From assembly GCA_031411495.1 (NCBI GenBank), contig JANOBD010000168.1:16768-80767 (forward strand): a DNA stretch of 64,000 nt. Reading direction: 5' to 3'. Source of the stretch: JANOBD01 sp031411495 (GTDB lineage: Bacteria > Planctomycetota > Phycisphaerae > Tepidisphaerales > Tepidisphaeraceae). This document shows, one piece after another, positions 44,308-53,835 of the stretch. Made by a program: the position numbers and the translations under genes. The notes beneath the pieces are model-generated. The model was not told where the DNA came from. It worked only from the letters and a program-made list of their open reading frames with translations, and did no database searches. Numbering within the stretch: the stretch's first letter is position 1; each line of letters begins with the position of its first letter.

Positions 44308-46080
44308 ATGAATCGAGCGATCATTCGAAATGCGACGGCGTTTTTCGGAATGCTTACGGTGAGCGCGCTGGCGGCGCTGGGAACAACCTACCCGGACACC
44401 GCCGGCGATAATTGGGGACCGGTGGAGACCGATATCGTCTCCGTCGATGTCACCAACGACGCCACCAGTCTCTCCTTTTCGATCCATCTCAATCCGTCCT
44501 CGAATCTCACGACCAATTACTATCCGAATTTCGAGGTCGGCATTCAGACGCATGGCGGGGCGGGCGGCCAGACGGTCATCAACGGCAACTACGGTCTCGG
44601 CGATCCCGCGATCGGCAGCGGCTACGGCACGCCGGTGGGCATCAGCACCGGCATGAACTTCTTCGTCGGCACCTACCTCGACGGCCCGACGTACTCCGGC
44701 GGCGCCGAACTCTTCGGATACAGCACGACGGCCGGCTGGAACAAGATCGGCTTCACCGCGCCGATCGCCGAAGTGCCGACGGGGACTCCGTCGATCACAT
44801 TCTCGTTGCCGCTGGGTGACCTCGGCCTTTCTGCGGGAGATGTTCTCAAGTTCGATGTCTGGTCGACCTTCTCCGGAGCGAACTCTGCGTACGACGCTCT
44901 GCAGAACCCGGTGAAGACCTTCGACGGCACGGCCGACTTGCCGTATGCCGCGAATGGCAACCCGCCGGCGAATTACGACAGCGCCACCGCGTCTGGCAGC
45001 CTTCTCTCCACGCGCGGATACACCGTCGTCGGCGCCGCCGTCTCGGGGACGTGGACGGGCGCGACCAGCGGCAACTGGTCGGATGCCGGCAACTGGTCGG
45101 GCGGCGTTCCCAATGGCGTCGGACATGCGGCCACGTTCGATTCGAGCGCGACGGGCAACTTCAACGTCACGGTCGACGGTGCCAGGACCGTCGGATCGAT
45201 CGCGTTCGGCGGCGCGACCAGCTACACGCTCGGCGGCTCGGGGCCGATCACCCTGGATGCGGCCAGCGGACCGGCCACCGTGTCGGCATCGGCGGGGAGC
45301 CATTCGATCGCTTCGCCGGTCGCGCTCAACGACGATCTCACCGTCTCGACAGCGGCCAGTTCAAACGTCTCGTTCGCCGGATCGGTAACCGCGACGGGCT
45401 ATTCGATCACGAAGGACGGCGCCGGCACGGCGCAGTTTGAAAACGTGCGCTCGGCCGGCCTGAACATCGCTGCGGGCTCACTCAGGATCAGCCAGAAGGG
45501 GACCGCCAACAGCGAACCGGGTGCCAGCAGTATCGGCTTGCTCAGCATCGCCGCCGGCGCCGAACTGGATCTGAAGAACAACGCGCTCATCGTCGACTAC
45601 ACGGCCGGTTCGCTCGGCACGCAGCTCACCGATCTGCGCGCCCATCTGCTGGCGGGGCGATTGAAGACCACATCGGCGGCGAACCGTCGGATTGGCTATC
45701 TCGATAACGCCGCGCTCGCGTCCCCGCGCACTTCGTTTGCAGGCGTGAGTGTCGACGCGTCGAGCCTCCTGCTCGCGTACGCTGCGCCGGGCGATACGAA
45801 TCTCGATGGCCTTGTGAACTTCGACGACCTGCTGGTTGTCGCCCAGAACTACACGCAAACCAATCGCTTCTGGGTCGCCGGTGATTTTGACTACAACGGC
45901 ACGGTGAACTTCGATGATCTGCTGCTGATCGCGCAAAACTACGGCGCGAGCGGGTTTGTCGCAGGTGGTTCCTTCGCGGGCGACTGGGCTCTGGCCCAAT
46001 CACTCGCGCCAGAACCCGCGACATTTGCAGGTGCACTCGCGAGCGTTGTTCTTGGCCTCGCGCGTCGTCGGCGCGATTAG
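44308..46080 (+). CDS. PEP-CTERM surface protein with passenger-like repeats
   Basis: ATG 44308 is preceded by CGGAGG; 590 residues with a signal peptide (FFGMLTVSALAALG). An N-terminal beta domain (TYPDTAGDNWGPVETDIVSVDV) may be a sugar-binding CBM-like module. The middle has autotransporter-passenger-like repeats (SGTWTGATSGNWSDAGNWSGG). The end carries two EF-hand-like units (GDTNLDGLVNFDDLLVVAQNY, DYNGTVNFDDLLLIAQNYG), then LAPEPATFAGALASVVLGLARRRR, a clear PEP-CTERM. No catalytic motif. Sits between GH53 and GH35; it may bind or present the polysaccharide. Confidence 0.8.
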   Translation: MNRAIIRNATAFFGMLTVSALAALGTTYPDTAGDNWGPVETDIVSVDVTNDATSLSFSIHLNPSSNLTTNYYPNFEVGIQTHGGAGGQTVINGNYGLGDPAIGSGYGTPVGISTGMNFFVGTYLDGPTYSGGAELFGYSTTAGWNKIGFTAPIAEVPTGTPSITFSLPLGDLGLSAGDVLKFDVWSTFSGANSAYDALQNPVKTFDGTADLPYAANGNPPANYDSATASGSLLSTRGYTVVGAAVSGTWTGATSGNWSDAGNWSGGVPNGVGHAATFDSSATGNFNVTVDGARTVGSIAFGGATSYTLGGSGPITLDAASGPATVSASAGSHSIASPVALNDDLTVSTAASSNVSFAGSVTATGYSITKDGAGTAQFENVRSAGLNIAAGSLRISQKGTANSEPGASSIGLLSIAAGAELDLKNNALIVDYTAGSLGTQLTDLRAHLLAGRLKTTSAANRRIGYLDNAALASPRTSFAGVSVDASSLLLAYAAPGDTNLDGLVNFDDLLVVAQNYTQTNRFWVAGDFDYNGTVNFDDLLLIAQNYGASGFVAGGSFAGDWALAQSLAPEPATFAGALASVVLGLARRRRD

Positions 46081-46192
46081 GATCCGGCAATCAGGAAACA
46101 GAGGGTTGTTTGCGGGTGTCCTGGCCTCCGCATCGGGACGCCCGGTTCAACTTTGCGAGCGGACGGGATCATCCGTCAAGGAAGTGGCGTTC

Positions 46193-48655
46193 ATGTTCCA
46201 TCGAATGCTGCGCTTTCTCTGCTTGATAATGATTGCTAATGTCACATCCCTCGTGGAGAAACCCGCCATCGCCAGCCCGCTTCGATTGGATCTCGCCACG
46301 CTTCCTTCAATTGATGTCGGCGAAGTGTTTCACTTCGGCACTTCGATTCGGCCGGGCGGCGAAACGATCACCGCAAATCGCATCTGCCTTTTGCGCGACG
46401 GCAAGCCGTGGCTCGCCACGATGGGCGAGTTTCATTTCGCGCGCTACGCACAGAGCGAATGGCGCGACGAACTGCTGAAGATGAAGGCGGGCGGGATTGA
46501 AATCGTCGCGAGCTACGTCTTCTGGATCCACCACGAAGAGACGCCCGGGGTGTTCAACTGGAGGAGCGAACGAGACCTTCGAACGTTCATCGAACTCTGC
46601 AAGGAACTGGACCTGTCGCTCGTCCTTCGCATCGGCCCGTGGGGCCATGGCGAGGTCCGCAACGGTGGCTTGCCCGAATGGTTGCTGGATGTAGACGGAC
46701 TGAAGCTTCGCACCGACGATCCGAATTACCTCGCGCGGTTGAAACCATTCTATGAAGCCATCGCACAACAGGCGAAGGGTCTGCTCTGGAAAGACGGCGG
46801 GCCCGTTATCGCGATCCAGCTCGAGAACGAATATCATGGCGACTCCGCGCATTTGCTCACGCTGAAGAAGTTCGCGACCGACGCCGGATTGGACGTGCCT
46901 CTCTACACGCGCACGGGCTGGCCGGAATTGTCGAAGCCGATGCCGCCGGGAGAAATGCTGCCGCTGCACGGCGGATATGCGGAGGGCTTCTGGGATCGCT
47001 CGCTGGTCTCGATGCCGGGGAATTACTGGCGCGATTTCTGCTTCAGCCACAAGCGCGAAGCGGCATCGGTCGCCACCGACCACTTTGGGCAGTTTCAATT
47101 GAACGACGAAGAGGAGGCCAGGCACTATCCCTACTTCAATTGCGAAATGGGCGGCGGGATGATGTGCAGCTATCACCGCCGCATCCGGATCGACCCGCGT
47201 GACATCATCGCCATCGCCATCGTCAAACTCGGATCAGGTGCCAACCTGCTCGGCTACTACATGTATCACGGCGGCGTGAATCCAAACTCGAGCACCGGCA
47301 TCACGCTTAACGAACGCCAGGCGACTCGCAATACCAACCACAATGATCTGCCGGTCAAGACCTATGACTTCCAGGCGCCGCTCGGCGAGGCGGGCCAGCT
47401 CCGGCCTCATTATCATCTGCTCCGCCGGCTGCACCTGTTCCTGCGCGAGTTCGGCAGCGAACTCGCGATGATGCCTGCCGTCCTTCCAGACAACCGACAA
47501 CGCGGTAAGGACGATGTGGAGACGCTGCGTTGGGCGGTTCGAAGTGACGGAACATCCGGATATCTGTTCCTCAACAACTACCAGCGCGGCATCGAGATGT
47601 CGGCGAAATCGGATGTCTGGTTCCAATTCTCGCTCGCGAGCGGAAATGAAATTCGGATTCCCTCGGGGCCGATCATCTTCCCGGCAAGCAGCTCCTGCAT
47701 CTGGCCGTTCAATCTGCGCCTGCAGGACGACATCAAGCTCGCCTGGGCGACTGCCCAGCCGATCTGCCGGCTGGAAGTGGACGCGATCCGGTACACCGTG
47801 ATGGCGCCGACGCCGGGCGTCGCGACCGAACTTGCGTTCGAGGGTGATGTGAGCGTTTTGGGCGCGAGCAACGTCGCGAGGATGGGCGGACCGACGATCG
47901 TTCGTGATGTTCTGCCGGGAGCGCTCCGCGTTCGTGCCGCCGGAGGCACCGAACACGTGATGCTTTTGCTCGACGATGCCGCAGCACTGTCGCTCTACAA
48001 GCTGAAAGTCGGCGACCGGGAGCGATTGTTGCTCACGAGCGCGGCCGTATTGTCCGACGGCAACACGCTTCGCCTGCAGGGCGAGTCGGCGGGCGAGTGG
48101 TCGTTTTCACTCTTTCCTGCGCCGCAGGCGATTGAAGTCGACGGCAAACCCGTCAGCGGCGTCGCCGATGGAATCTTCACGCGATATTCGACGGTTCGCG
48201 ACTCAGCCACACTGCTGGAAGCGACAATCGAGTTGCTTAAGTTACCCGGCCCGCCACGAACGATTGTTCTGGGCCGCGCACACGTCGCCGAGCAGCCGTC
48301 TGATGCAGACTTCGATGCAGCCGCGGTCTATCGAATAGAATTGCCTGCCGGGCTGGATCTGACTCAAGCAATGCTGCGGGTGAATTACGTCGGGGACGCC
48401 GCGCGGTTGTACGCAGGCGAAACGCTGCTCACAGACAACTTCTACAACGGCACATCATTCGATCTCGCGCTCTGGCGATACGCGGCAGACATCGAGCGGA
48501 ACGGCCTTACGCTCAAGGTGCTGCCGCTGCAGAAGGCAGCGCCGATCTACCTCGCCCGCGAATCGTGGCCCGACATCCGCGATGGCGATGCGTTTCAGTC
48601 GGTGCGTTCGATCGAATTGATCCGGCAGGCCGAAGTCGGCGTCACGTGTCGCTAA
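46193..48655 (+). CDS. GH35 beta-galactosidase
   Basis: The 820-residue secreted product starts at ATG 46193 (AAGGAAG upstream). GH35 hallmarks: WLATMGEFHFARYAQSEWRDELLKMKAGG, ASYVFWIHHEETPGVFNW and IAIQLENEYHGD (acid/base Glu in NEY, about residue 213). A candidate nucleophile Glu is in YFNCEMGGG (about residue 318). The C-terminal third is beta-rich and carbohydrate-binding-like. It removes terminal beta-linked galactose, fitting products of the GH53 endogalactanase. No EF-hand or PEP-CTERM tail. Followed by the GH5-like gene at 27 bp. Confidence 0.88.
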   Translation: MFHRMLRFLCLIMIANVTSLVEKPAIASPLRLDLATLPSIDVGEVFHFGTSIRPGGETITANRICLLRDGKPWLATMGEFHFARYAQSEWRDELLKMKAGGIEIVASYVFWIHHEETPGVFNWRSERDLRTFIELCKELDLSLVLRIGPWGHGEVRNGGLPEWLLDVDGLKLRTDDPNYLARLKPFYEAIAQQAKGLLWKDGGPVIAIQLENEYHGDSAHLLTLKKFATDAGLDVPLYTRTGWPELSKPMPPGEMLPLHGGYAEGFWDRSLVSMPGNYWRDFCFSHKREAASVATDHFGQFQLNDEEEARHYPYFNCEMGGGMMCSYHRRIRIDPRDIIAIAIVKLGSGANLLGYYMYHGGVNPNSSTGITLNERQATRNTNHNDLPVKTYDFQAPLGEAGQLRPHYHLLRRLHLFLREFGSELAMMPAVLPDNRQRGKDDVETLRWAVRSDGTSGYLFLNNYQRGIEMSAKSDVWFQFSLASGNEIRIPSGPIIFPASSSCIWPFNLRLQDDIKLAWATAQPICRLEVDAIRYTVMAPTPGVATELAFEGDVSVLGASNVARMGGPTIVRDVLPGALRVRAAGGTEHVMLLLDDAAALSLYKLKVGDRERLLLTSAAVLSDGNTLRLQGESAGEWSFSLFPAPQAIEVDGKPVSGVADGIFTRYSTVRDSATLLEATIELLKLPGPPRTIVLGRAHVAEQPSDADFDAAAVYRIELPAGLDLTQAMLRVNYVGDAARLYAGETLLTDNFYNGTSFDLALWRYAADIERNGLTLKVLPLQKAAPIYLARESWPDIRDGDAFQSVRSIELIRQAEVGVTCR

Positions 48656-48682
48656 AGGAAAATGCCCGCTGAGGAGTCCGTC

Positions 48683-51289
48683 ATGAACGCGAAGTTCTCT
48701 CTGCTCGTGTCAATGATGCTCCTTTGCGTGTCCGCCACTCCCGTGCTCGCGCAGCAAGTCCCGCCCGCACCATCGCATTCGGTTAAGCTTGACGAGAAGG
48801 GCGTGATGCGCTGGAGCGACAGCAACGACGAAGTTGCCCTCTTCGGCGTCAACTATTGCCTGCCGTCCGCATGCGACTATCGCGCTGCCGGATATGTCCA
48901 CGCCGACCGGAAGAAACTGATCGACGTCGACCTTGCCCATCTCGCGCGCATGGGAATGGACGGCCTTCGCCTCAGCTTCTGGGGCGATTTCGAAAACAGC
49001 GATGCGGATGGCAATCTGATCGCGAACGATCACCTCGACCTGATGGACTACCTGGTCTTTCGCGCCCACGAACGCGGCCTCTCCATTCTCCTCTCACCGA
49101 TCGTCGCACACAGCTCGCAGTGGCCGGACTTGATGCGCGAGAAGGCCGGCGGATTTGCCGAGCGGTTCGAAAAGAGCGTGCTTGGCACCGATCCGAAGGC
49201 GATCGCCGCACAGGCCAACTATCTCCGGCAGCTGATGCGGCACGTGAATCCATACACCGGCGTGGCGATCAAGGACGAGCCGGCGATCCAGTTCATCGAG
49301 CTCATCAATGAGCCGTGGCAACACAGCAAGGATGTCGAGGGCTCGGTGGCCTACATCAACGCGCTCGCGGATGCGGTACGCGAGTCGAACTGCGACAAGC
49401 TCCTCTTCTTCAATCTCAGCCAGGACTGGGCGATGGCCAGGCCGATCAATTTGTCGCAGGTGCATGGTTACACCTTCGGCTGGTATCCGACCGCGCTGGT
49501 CGGCGGCCACACACGCAAGGGAAATTTCCTGCGCAGCGTCGATCGATACGACGAGATGCGCAGCGAAGACCTCGCGAACCACCCGCGGGTCGTCTACGAG
49601 TTCGATGCGGCCGATACGATGACGCCGTACCTGTATCCTGCGATGGCCCGCACGTTTCGCAGCGGCGGCGTGCAGTTCGCGGCGATGTTTTCGTACGACA
49701 TGCTCGACACCGCGCCCTACAACCTCGGCTGGCAGACGCACTACTTCAACCTCGTCTACACGCCCAAAAAGGCGATGAGCGCGGTCATCGCCTGCGAGGC
49801 CATGCGACGGCTGCCTCGGTTCGAAACCTATGGCACGTATCCCGCGAACACTCACTTCGGCGATTTTCGCGTGAGCTACGAGGACGATCTTGCTGAACTG
49901 GTGACGCGCGACACGTACCTCAACGCCGGCGAAACCAACACCGCCGCGCCCGACGCGGCGCAATTGAAACAAGTCGCGGGGTGTGGCTCGTCGCCGGTCG
50001 TGAAGTATGCCGGCACCGGCTGCTATTTCTTCGACAAGATCTCCGGCGGGCTCTGGCGGCTGGAGGTCTATCCCGATTCCGTACCGCTTTCCGATCCATT
50101 CGAGCCAATGAGCGTAGACAAGGTGGTGACGCGGATCATCGAACGTGAGCGGCCGATGACGATCGCGCTGCCCGATCTCGGCGCCGCGTTCGTCGTTCGG
50201 CCGGTCGCGCCAGCGAAATCGCCTGCGGTGAACGCCCAGGATGGCACGTTTGCCGCAAGGCCCGGCGTGTACCTGCTCAGCAAGTCGGGTCCCATCGATC
50301 TATCTGTGCTGCCGAAAACGGTCGGGCGAGTCGGCCTCGACGAGTTCCACGCGCCATCGCCACAGGATGTGCCGCGCAGCGTTGAGTTGCTGGGTCCGGC
50401 GACCGAGACAGTCGCCGGAGAGCCGATCCACGTGCGCGTTCGCGTCGCGGACCGAACGGATCCGGACAAGGTGACGCTCTGGCTCCGACGGCTCGGCGAG
50501 CGACAATTCCGCGCGCATGAAATGAAGTTGGCTCGCGCGTACGAGTATGAATGCAGCGTCGCTGGCAAAGATCTGAAAGAAGGGCGGTATGAGTACTGCG
50601 TGGGCGTCGCAAGCGGAGCGGGTGTGGAGACGTTTCCCGGCCGATCGAAATCTCAGCCGGGCGACTGGAACTTCAACGACACATCGCTCTGGACGATTTC
50701 TGCGCTACCGGCAACGATACCGCTTCGTCTGCTCGAACCCGAGCGCGATTTCAAATCCGTCTCCATCACCCGCGCGGGCGGGCCGACGAGCACCTTGACG
50801 CTCGGCAGTTCGCCGCGAACCTCGGCGCTGCGCATCAGTCGGCTTGTCAAGGGGAAGTGGGCGCCAGAAGATTCGACCGCGGCGCTGTATGTGGGCGACC
50901 GCATCCGTTTGCGCGCCGGTCACATGGACAAGGCCGTGGGCATTCGCGTGCGCGGACGAGCGAACGCGCCCGATGTTCCGCTGATCGTTACGCTCGTTGA
51001 ACAGGATGGAACGAGCTGGTCGGCGACGCTGCGGCTAGGCGAGCGGTGGGGCGACATCGAGCTGCGACTGAAGGATTTCAAACCCGCGCGCGGCGTGATG
51101 CTGCCGCAGGCGTTTCCGAACCTCTCGGAATACTGGATCGAGCCGGCCGAGGGGCGCGGACAGGAGAGCGATTCGCCTCGGCTGGAGACTGTAGAGAATC
51201 TTCAATTCTCGATTCGGACCGACTCGGCCGGAAAGCCGCCCACGGACGTGGTGATCGACATCGAAGACCTAGAGATGACGTTCGAATGA
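48683..51289 (+). CDS. GH5-like (cellulase-family) glycoside hydrolase
   Basis: ATG 48683 follows GAGGAG; 868 residues with signal peptide (MMLLCVSATPVLA). The TIM-barrel part resembles clan GH-A: ALFGVNYCLPSACDYRA at the start, LARMGMDGLRLSFWGDFE, FIELINEPWQ with the acid/base Glu (about residue 210) and VVYEFDAAD with a likely nucleophile (about residue 306). After residue 480 come beta-rich modules. Exact CAZy family not certain; GH5, GH2 or an unassigned clan A group are possible. It is 27 bp from GH35, so in the same transcript, probably cutting a linked galactan, mannan or glucan backbone. Confidence 0.75.
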   Translation: MNAKFSLLVSMMLLCVSATPVLAQQVPPAPSHSVKLDEKGVMRWSDSNDEVALFGVNYCLPSACDYRAAGYVHADRKKLIDVDLAHLARMGMDGLRLSFWGDFENSDADGNLIANDHLDLMDYLVFRAHERGLSILLSPIVAHSSQWPDLMREKAGGFAERFEKSVLGTDPKAIAAQANYLRQLMRHVNPYTGVAIKDEPAIQFIELINEPWQHSKDVEGSVAYINALADAVRESNCDKLLFFNLSQDWAMARPINLSQVHGYTFGWYPTALVGGHTRKGNFLRSVDRYDEMRSEDLANHPRVVYEFDAADTMTPYLYPAMARTFRSGGVQFAAMFSYDMLDTAPYNLGWQTHYFNLVYTPKKAMSAVIACEAMRRLPRFETYGTYPANTHFGDFRVSYEDDLAELVTRDTYLNAGETNTAAPDAAQLKQVAGCGSSPVVKYAGTGCYFFDKISGGLWRLEVYPDSVPLSDPFEPMSVDKVVTRIIERERPMTIALPDLGAAFVVRPVAPAKSPAVNAQDGTFAARPGVYLLSKSGPIDLSVLPKTVGRVGLDEFHAPSPQDVPRSVELLGPATETVAGEPIHVRVRVADRTDPDKVTLWLRRLGERQFRAHEMKLARAYEYECSVAGKDLKEGRYEYCVGVASGAGVETFPGRSKSQPGDWNFNDTSLWTISALPATIPLRLLEPERDFKSVSITRAGGPTSTLTLGSSPRTSALRISRLVKGKWAPEDSTAALYVGDRIRLRAGHMDKAVGIRVRGRANAPDVPLIVTLVEQDGTSWSATLRLGERWGDIELRLKDFKPARGVMLPQAFPNLSEYWIEPAEGRGQESDSPRLETVENLQFSIRTDSAGKPPTDVVIDIEDLEMTFE

Positions 51290-51410
51290 GCCCTTGCCGA
51301 CACCTCATCAGTGGACGCGGGAACATTGTCGCGAATTTGAAGAACGTATTCGCGGGTTGAAAGAGCGGACTTCGGCAAGATGGGCTACTGTTTGAATCGG
51401 CGGAGGTGCC

Positions 51411-52280
51411 ATGTTGCGGTCGAATCGGGATCACGGTTTCACATTGGTCGAGCTCCTGGTCGTCATCGGGATCATCGCGGTCCTGATTTCCATCCTGCTC
51501 CCCGCGCTGGGCAAAGCCCGCGCGCAGGCGAACACGGTGAAGTGCCAGTCGAACCTCAAGCAACTCGTCATCGCCGCGCAGATGTTCGCCGGCGAGCACC
51601 AGCAGTACCTGCCCCATCCCGAGAACAACGGCGCCGCGAAGATGCGTGGCTGGAATGTCCGCGTCAGCCAGCGGTGGGAGTGGGATGAACCTGCCTGGTC
51701 GTGGGATCAGGCGCTGATCAAGTACATGCAGAAGAGCAGCAAGGCGCTCCTCTGCCCGGCCGACCCGGGTGAAACGTTGCGTTTCCCTTCATCCAACACC
51801 TACTGGCGCGTGTCCGATCAGCCGTACCTCAATGACATCCCGTCGAGCTATCGCATGAACGGGTGCAACCTGATGTACGAGGGCGCGAACGTAAATGACT
51901 ACAACTCGCGCATCGAAACGCCGCCGAAGCTGTCACAACTCAAGCCGTCCTCGAAGGCGATCCTCTTCGCCGACGGCCAAGGCTCGCTTCAGGATCAGGT
52001 GACGGTTCAGAACCTTCGAACCTACGTCACGAACAAGTCGGCCGATCTGGAAGTGAACATCCAGCAGAACAATCCTTGGAACCTCGCCTTCCGCCGTCAT
52101 TCGCGCAACCTCTCGAACACGATGAGCGCCGATGCGATGAAGAAGGGCCTGGCAAATTACGCCTTCGCGGACGGGCACGTCGAGACGCTCACCTTCAACG
52201 AAACCTGGGTCTCGCTCGGTGAAAACAAGACGCCGTGGCAGGTCACCAACTTCGTCAAAGGGATGCTCAACCAGCCGTGA
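51411..52280 (+). CDS. Prepilin-type secreted protein with C-terminal FADGH motif
   Basis: The 289-residue protein begins MLRSNRDHGFTLVELLVVIG, a standard type IV prepilin leader with Gly before Phe. The rest is globular with WNVRVSQRWEWDEPAWSWDQALIKYM, LLCPADPG and, near the end, YAFADGHVETLT with RHSR upstream, the H..FADGH signature. ATG 51411 is well placed after CGGAGGTGCC. It follows the GH genes as the 2812 gene follows GH13. Possibly secreted with the hydrolases; role unknown. Confidence 0.85.
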   Translation: MLRSNRDHGFTLVELLVVIGIIAVLISILLPALGKARAQANTVKCQSNLKQLVIAAQMFAGEHQQYLPHPENNGAAKMRGWNVRVSQRWEWDEPAWSWDQALIKYMQKSSKALLCPADPGETLRFPSSNTYWRVSDQPYLNDIPSSYRMNGCNLMYEGANVNDYNSRIETPPKLSQLKPSSKAILFADGQGSLQDQVTVQNLRTYVTNKSADLEVNIQQNNPWNLAFRRHSRNLSNTMSADAMKKGLANYAFADGHVETLTFNETWVSLGENKTPWQVTNFVKGMLNQP

Positions 52281-52765
52281 GATGCCCGCGTCAGGGCGCG
52301 CCTCCGTTTGCTCGATCCCCAACTACGCCGGCGTTTCCCGCTCCTCCGGACGAGCGCTGCTGAACGGTGACTTTTTTGTGAAGAAGTCCGCGCGGCCGCA
52401 GAATGGACTTGACGCATATCTCACCCCGCGTTCACTCTCGACGGATTCGTCCGGGAGCGGTGCGCGCGGGCGGCTCTTGGACATGCGAACACCCACGAAT
52501 CGCCTGCCTTCTCATAAGCTTGCGTACCGATTTCCGGAAATCTCCGACGTTTTGACGGCGCGGAGAGGGAGAGCCCGGAAGCTGAACGACTCGTCGTCAT
52601 CCGGCTGGGGAGGGTCCATCTCTGATGCACCGCATCGGTTTGTTCAGACACGCCCTGCTTTCTGTGACTGGCAAACACACCGCTTGGCCCAGGCTGTCGC
52701 AACACCCCCGCGCCATGGAAAGCACCATGCAAACACGCGATGATCCTTCGGCGAAAGGAATGGGA
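52281..52765. other. 485-bp region upstream of araF
   Basis: Expected to hold the araFGH promoter. A perfect 14-bp palindrome lies at 52529-52542. TTGACG at 52408 could be a -35 box, but a matching -10 was not found. No gene is supported. Confidence 0.4.
52529..52542. promoter_or_regulatory. Perfect 14-bp palindrome GATTTCCGGAAATC upstream of araFGH
   Basis: It is symmetric throughout and lies 224 bp before the araF start. Palindromes of this size are typical operators; XylR-type binding here is a hypothesis only. Confidence 0.3.
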
Positions 52766-53812
52766 ATGAATCTCTTCGACATCGTGGGTCACCGCTTGTT
52801 CAACGCCGCACTCTCCGTGGCGATCGTTTCACTGCTCGGCGCGGCAGGGTGTGATCAAGGCAAGAGCGCGCCGGCGGGGGAGGGCAAGACATCGGCCGAG
52901 AAGGTGAAGATCGGCTACCTCGTCAAGCAGCCGGACGAGCCGTGGTTCCAGACCGAGTGGCAGTTCGCCCAGAAGGCGGCGGACGACAAGGGGTTCGAGC
53001 TCATCAAGCTCGGCGTGCCCGATGGCGACAAGACGCTGGCCGCGATCGATTCGCTCTCGGCCAGCGGCGCGAAGGGGTTCGTCATCTGCACGCCCGATGT
53101 GCGCATCGGCCCGGCGATCGCCGCGAAGGCGAAGGCCGCCGACATGAAGCTGATGACCGTCGACGATCAGTTCGTCAGCGCCGACGGGAAGATCATGGCC
53201 GATGTGCATCACCTGGGCGTGGCGGCACGCGAGGTGGGCCACGTCTCGGGCCAGGCGATCTTCGACGAGTTCAAGCGGCGCGGCTGGGACCCGCAGCAGA
53301 CGGCCGCGTGCATCGTCACCTTCGAAGAGCTCGACACCGCGCGCGAGCGCACGGAAGGGATCATCGAGAAGCTCGTCGAACTCGGCTTCCCGAAGGACCG
53401 GATCTATAAAACGCCGCAGAAGACGACGGACATTCCCGGCGCGCTCGACGCGGGCAACTACCTGCTGACGCAGCACCCGGATGTGAAGTTCTGGCTCGCG
53501 GCGGGGATGAACGACTCGGCATCGTTGGGCGCGGTTCGCGCGCTCGAGGGCCGGGGCTTCACCGCGGAAAACGCGCTGGCCGTCGGCATCAACGGGACCG
53601 ACTGCATCGACGAACTGAAAAAGCCCAAGCCCACGCCGTTCTATGGCTCGATCCTGATGGAAGCCAACAAGCACGGCTACGACTCGACCAGCGCCGTGTA
53701 CGAGTGGGTGACCAAGGGCATCGAGCCGCCGAAGGCGACCTTCACCGGCGGCGTGCTGATCACCCGCGCCGACTTCGAAGAAAAACTCAAGGCACACGGG
53801 ATGTGGCGATGA
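52766..53812 (+). CDS. araF: L-arabinose ABC transporter substrate-binding protein
   Basis: The ATG at 52766 (after AAAGGA, 6-nt spacing) gives a lipoprotein signal (VAIVSLLGAAGC); 348 residues. The fold is periplasmic binding protein type 1 of the AraF kind: KIGYLVKQPDEPWFQTEWQFAQKAADDKGFELIKL, GFVICTPDVRIGPAIAAKAKA, VDDQFVSADGKIMADVHHLGVAA. It captures L-arabinose, or another pentose, for AraGH. The stop codon overlaps an in-frame start of araG. Assignment rests on the strong araG similarity and gene order. Confidence 0.85.
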   Translation: MNLFDIVGHRLFNAALSVAIVSLLGAAGCDQGKSAPAGEGKTSAEKVKIGYLVKQPDEPWFQTEWQFAQKAADDKGFELIKLGVPDGDKTLAAIDSLSASGAKGFVICTPDVRIGPAIAAKAKAADMKLMTVDDQFVSADGKIMADVHHLGVAAREVGHVSGQAIFDEFKRRGWDPQQTAACIVTFEELDTARERTEGIIEKLVELGFPKDRIYKTPQKTTDIPGALDAGNYLLTQHPDVKFWLAAGMNDSASLGAVRALEGRGFTAENALAVGINGTDCIDELKKPKPTPFYGSILMEANKHGYDSTSAVYEWVTKGIEPPKATFTGGVLITRADFEEKLKAHGMWR

Positions 53813-53835
53813 CGGGAGATGTGGCGATGACAGGC
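53800..53835 (+). repeat. 18-bp tandem duplication at the araF-araG junction
   Basis: GATGTGGCGATGACGGGA (53800-53817) and GATGTGGCGATGACAGGC (53818-53835) match at 16 of 18 positions. Each copy carries an in-frame ATG for araG: 53809, coupled to the araF stop, and 53827, with GGGAG at 8-nt spacing. Confidence 0.6.
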
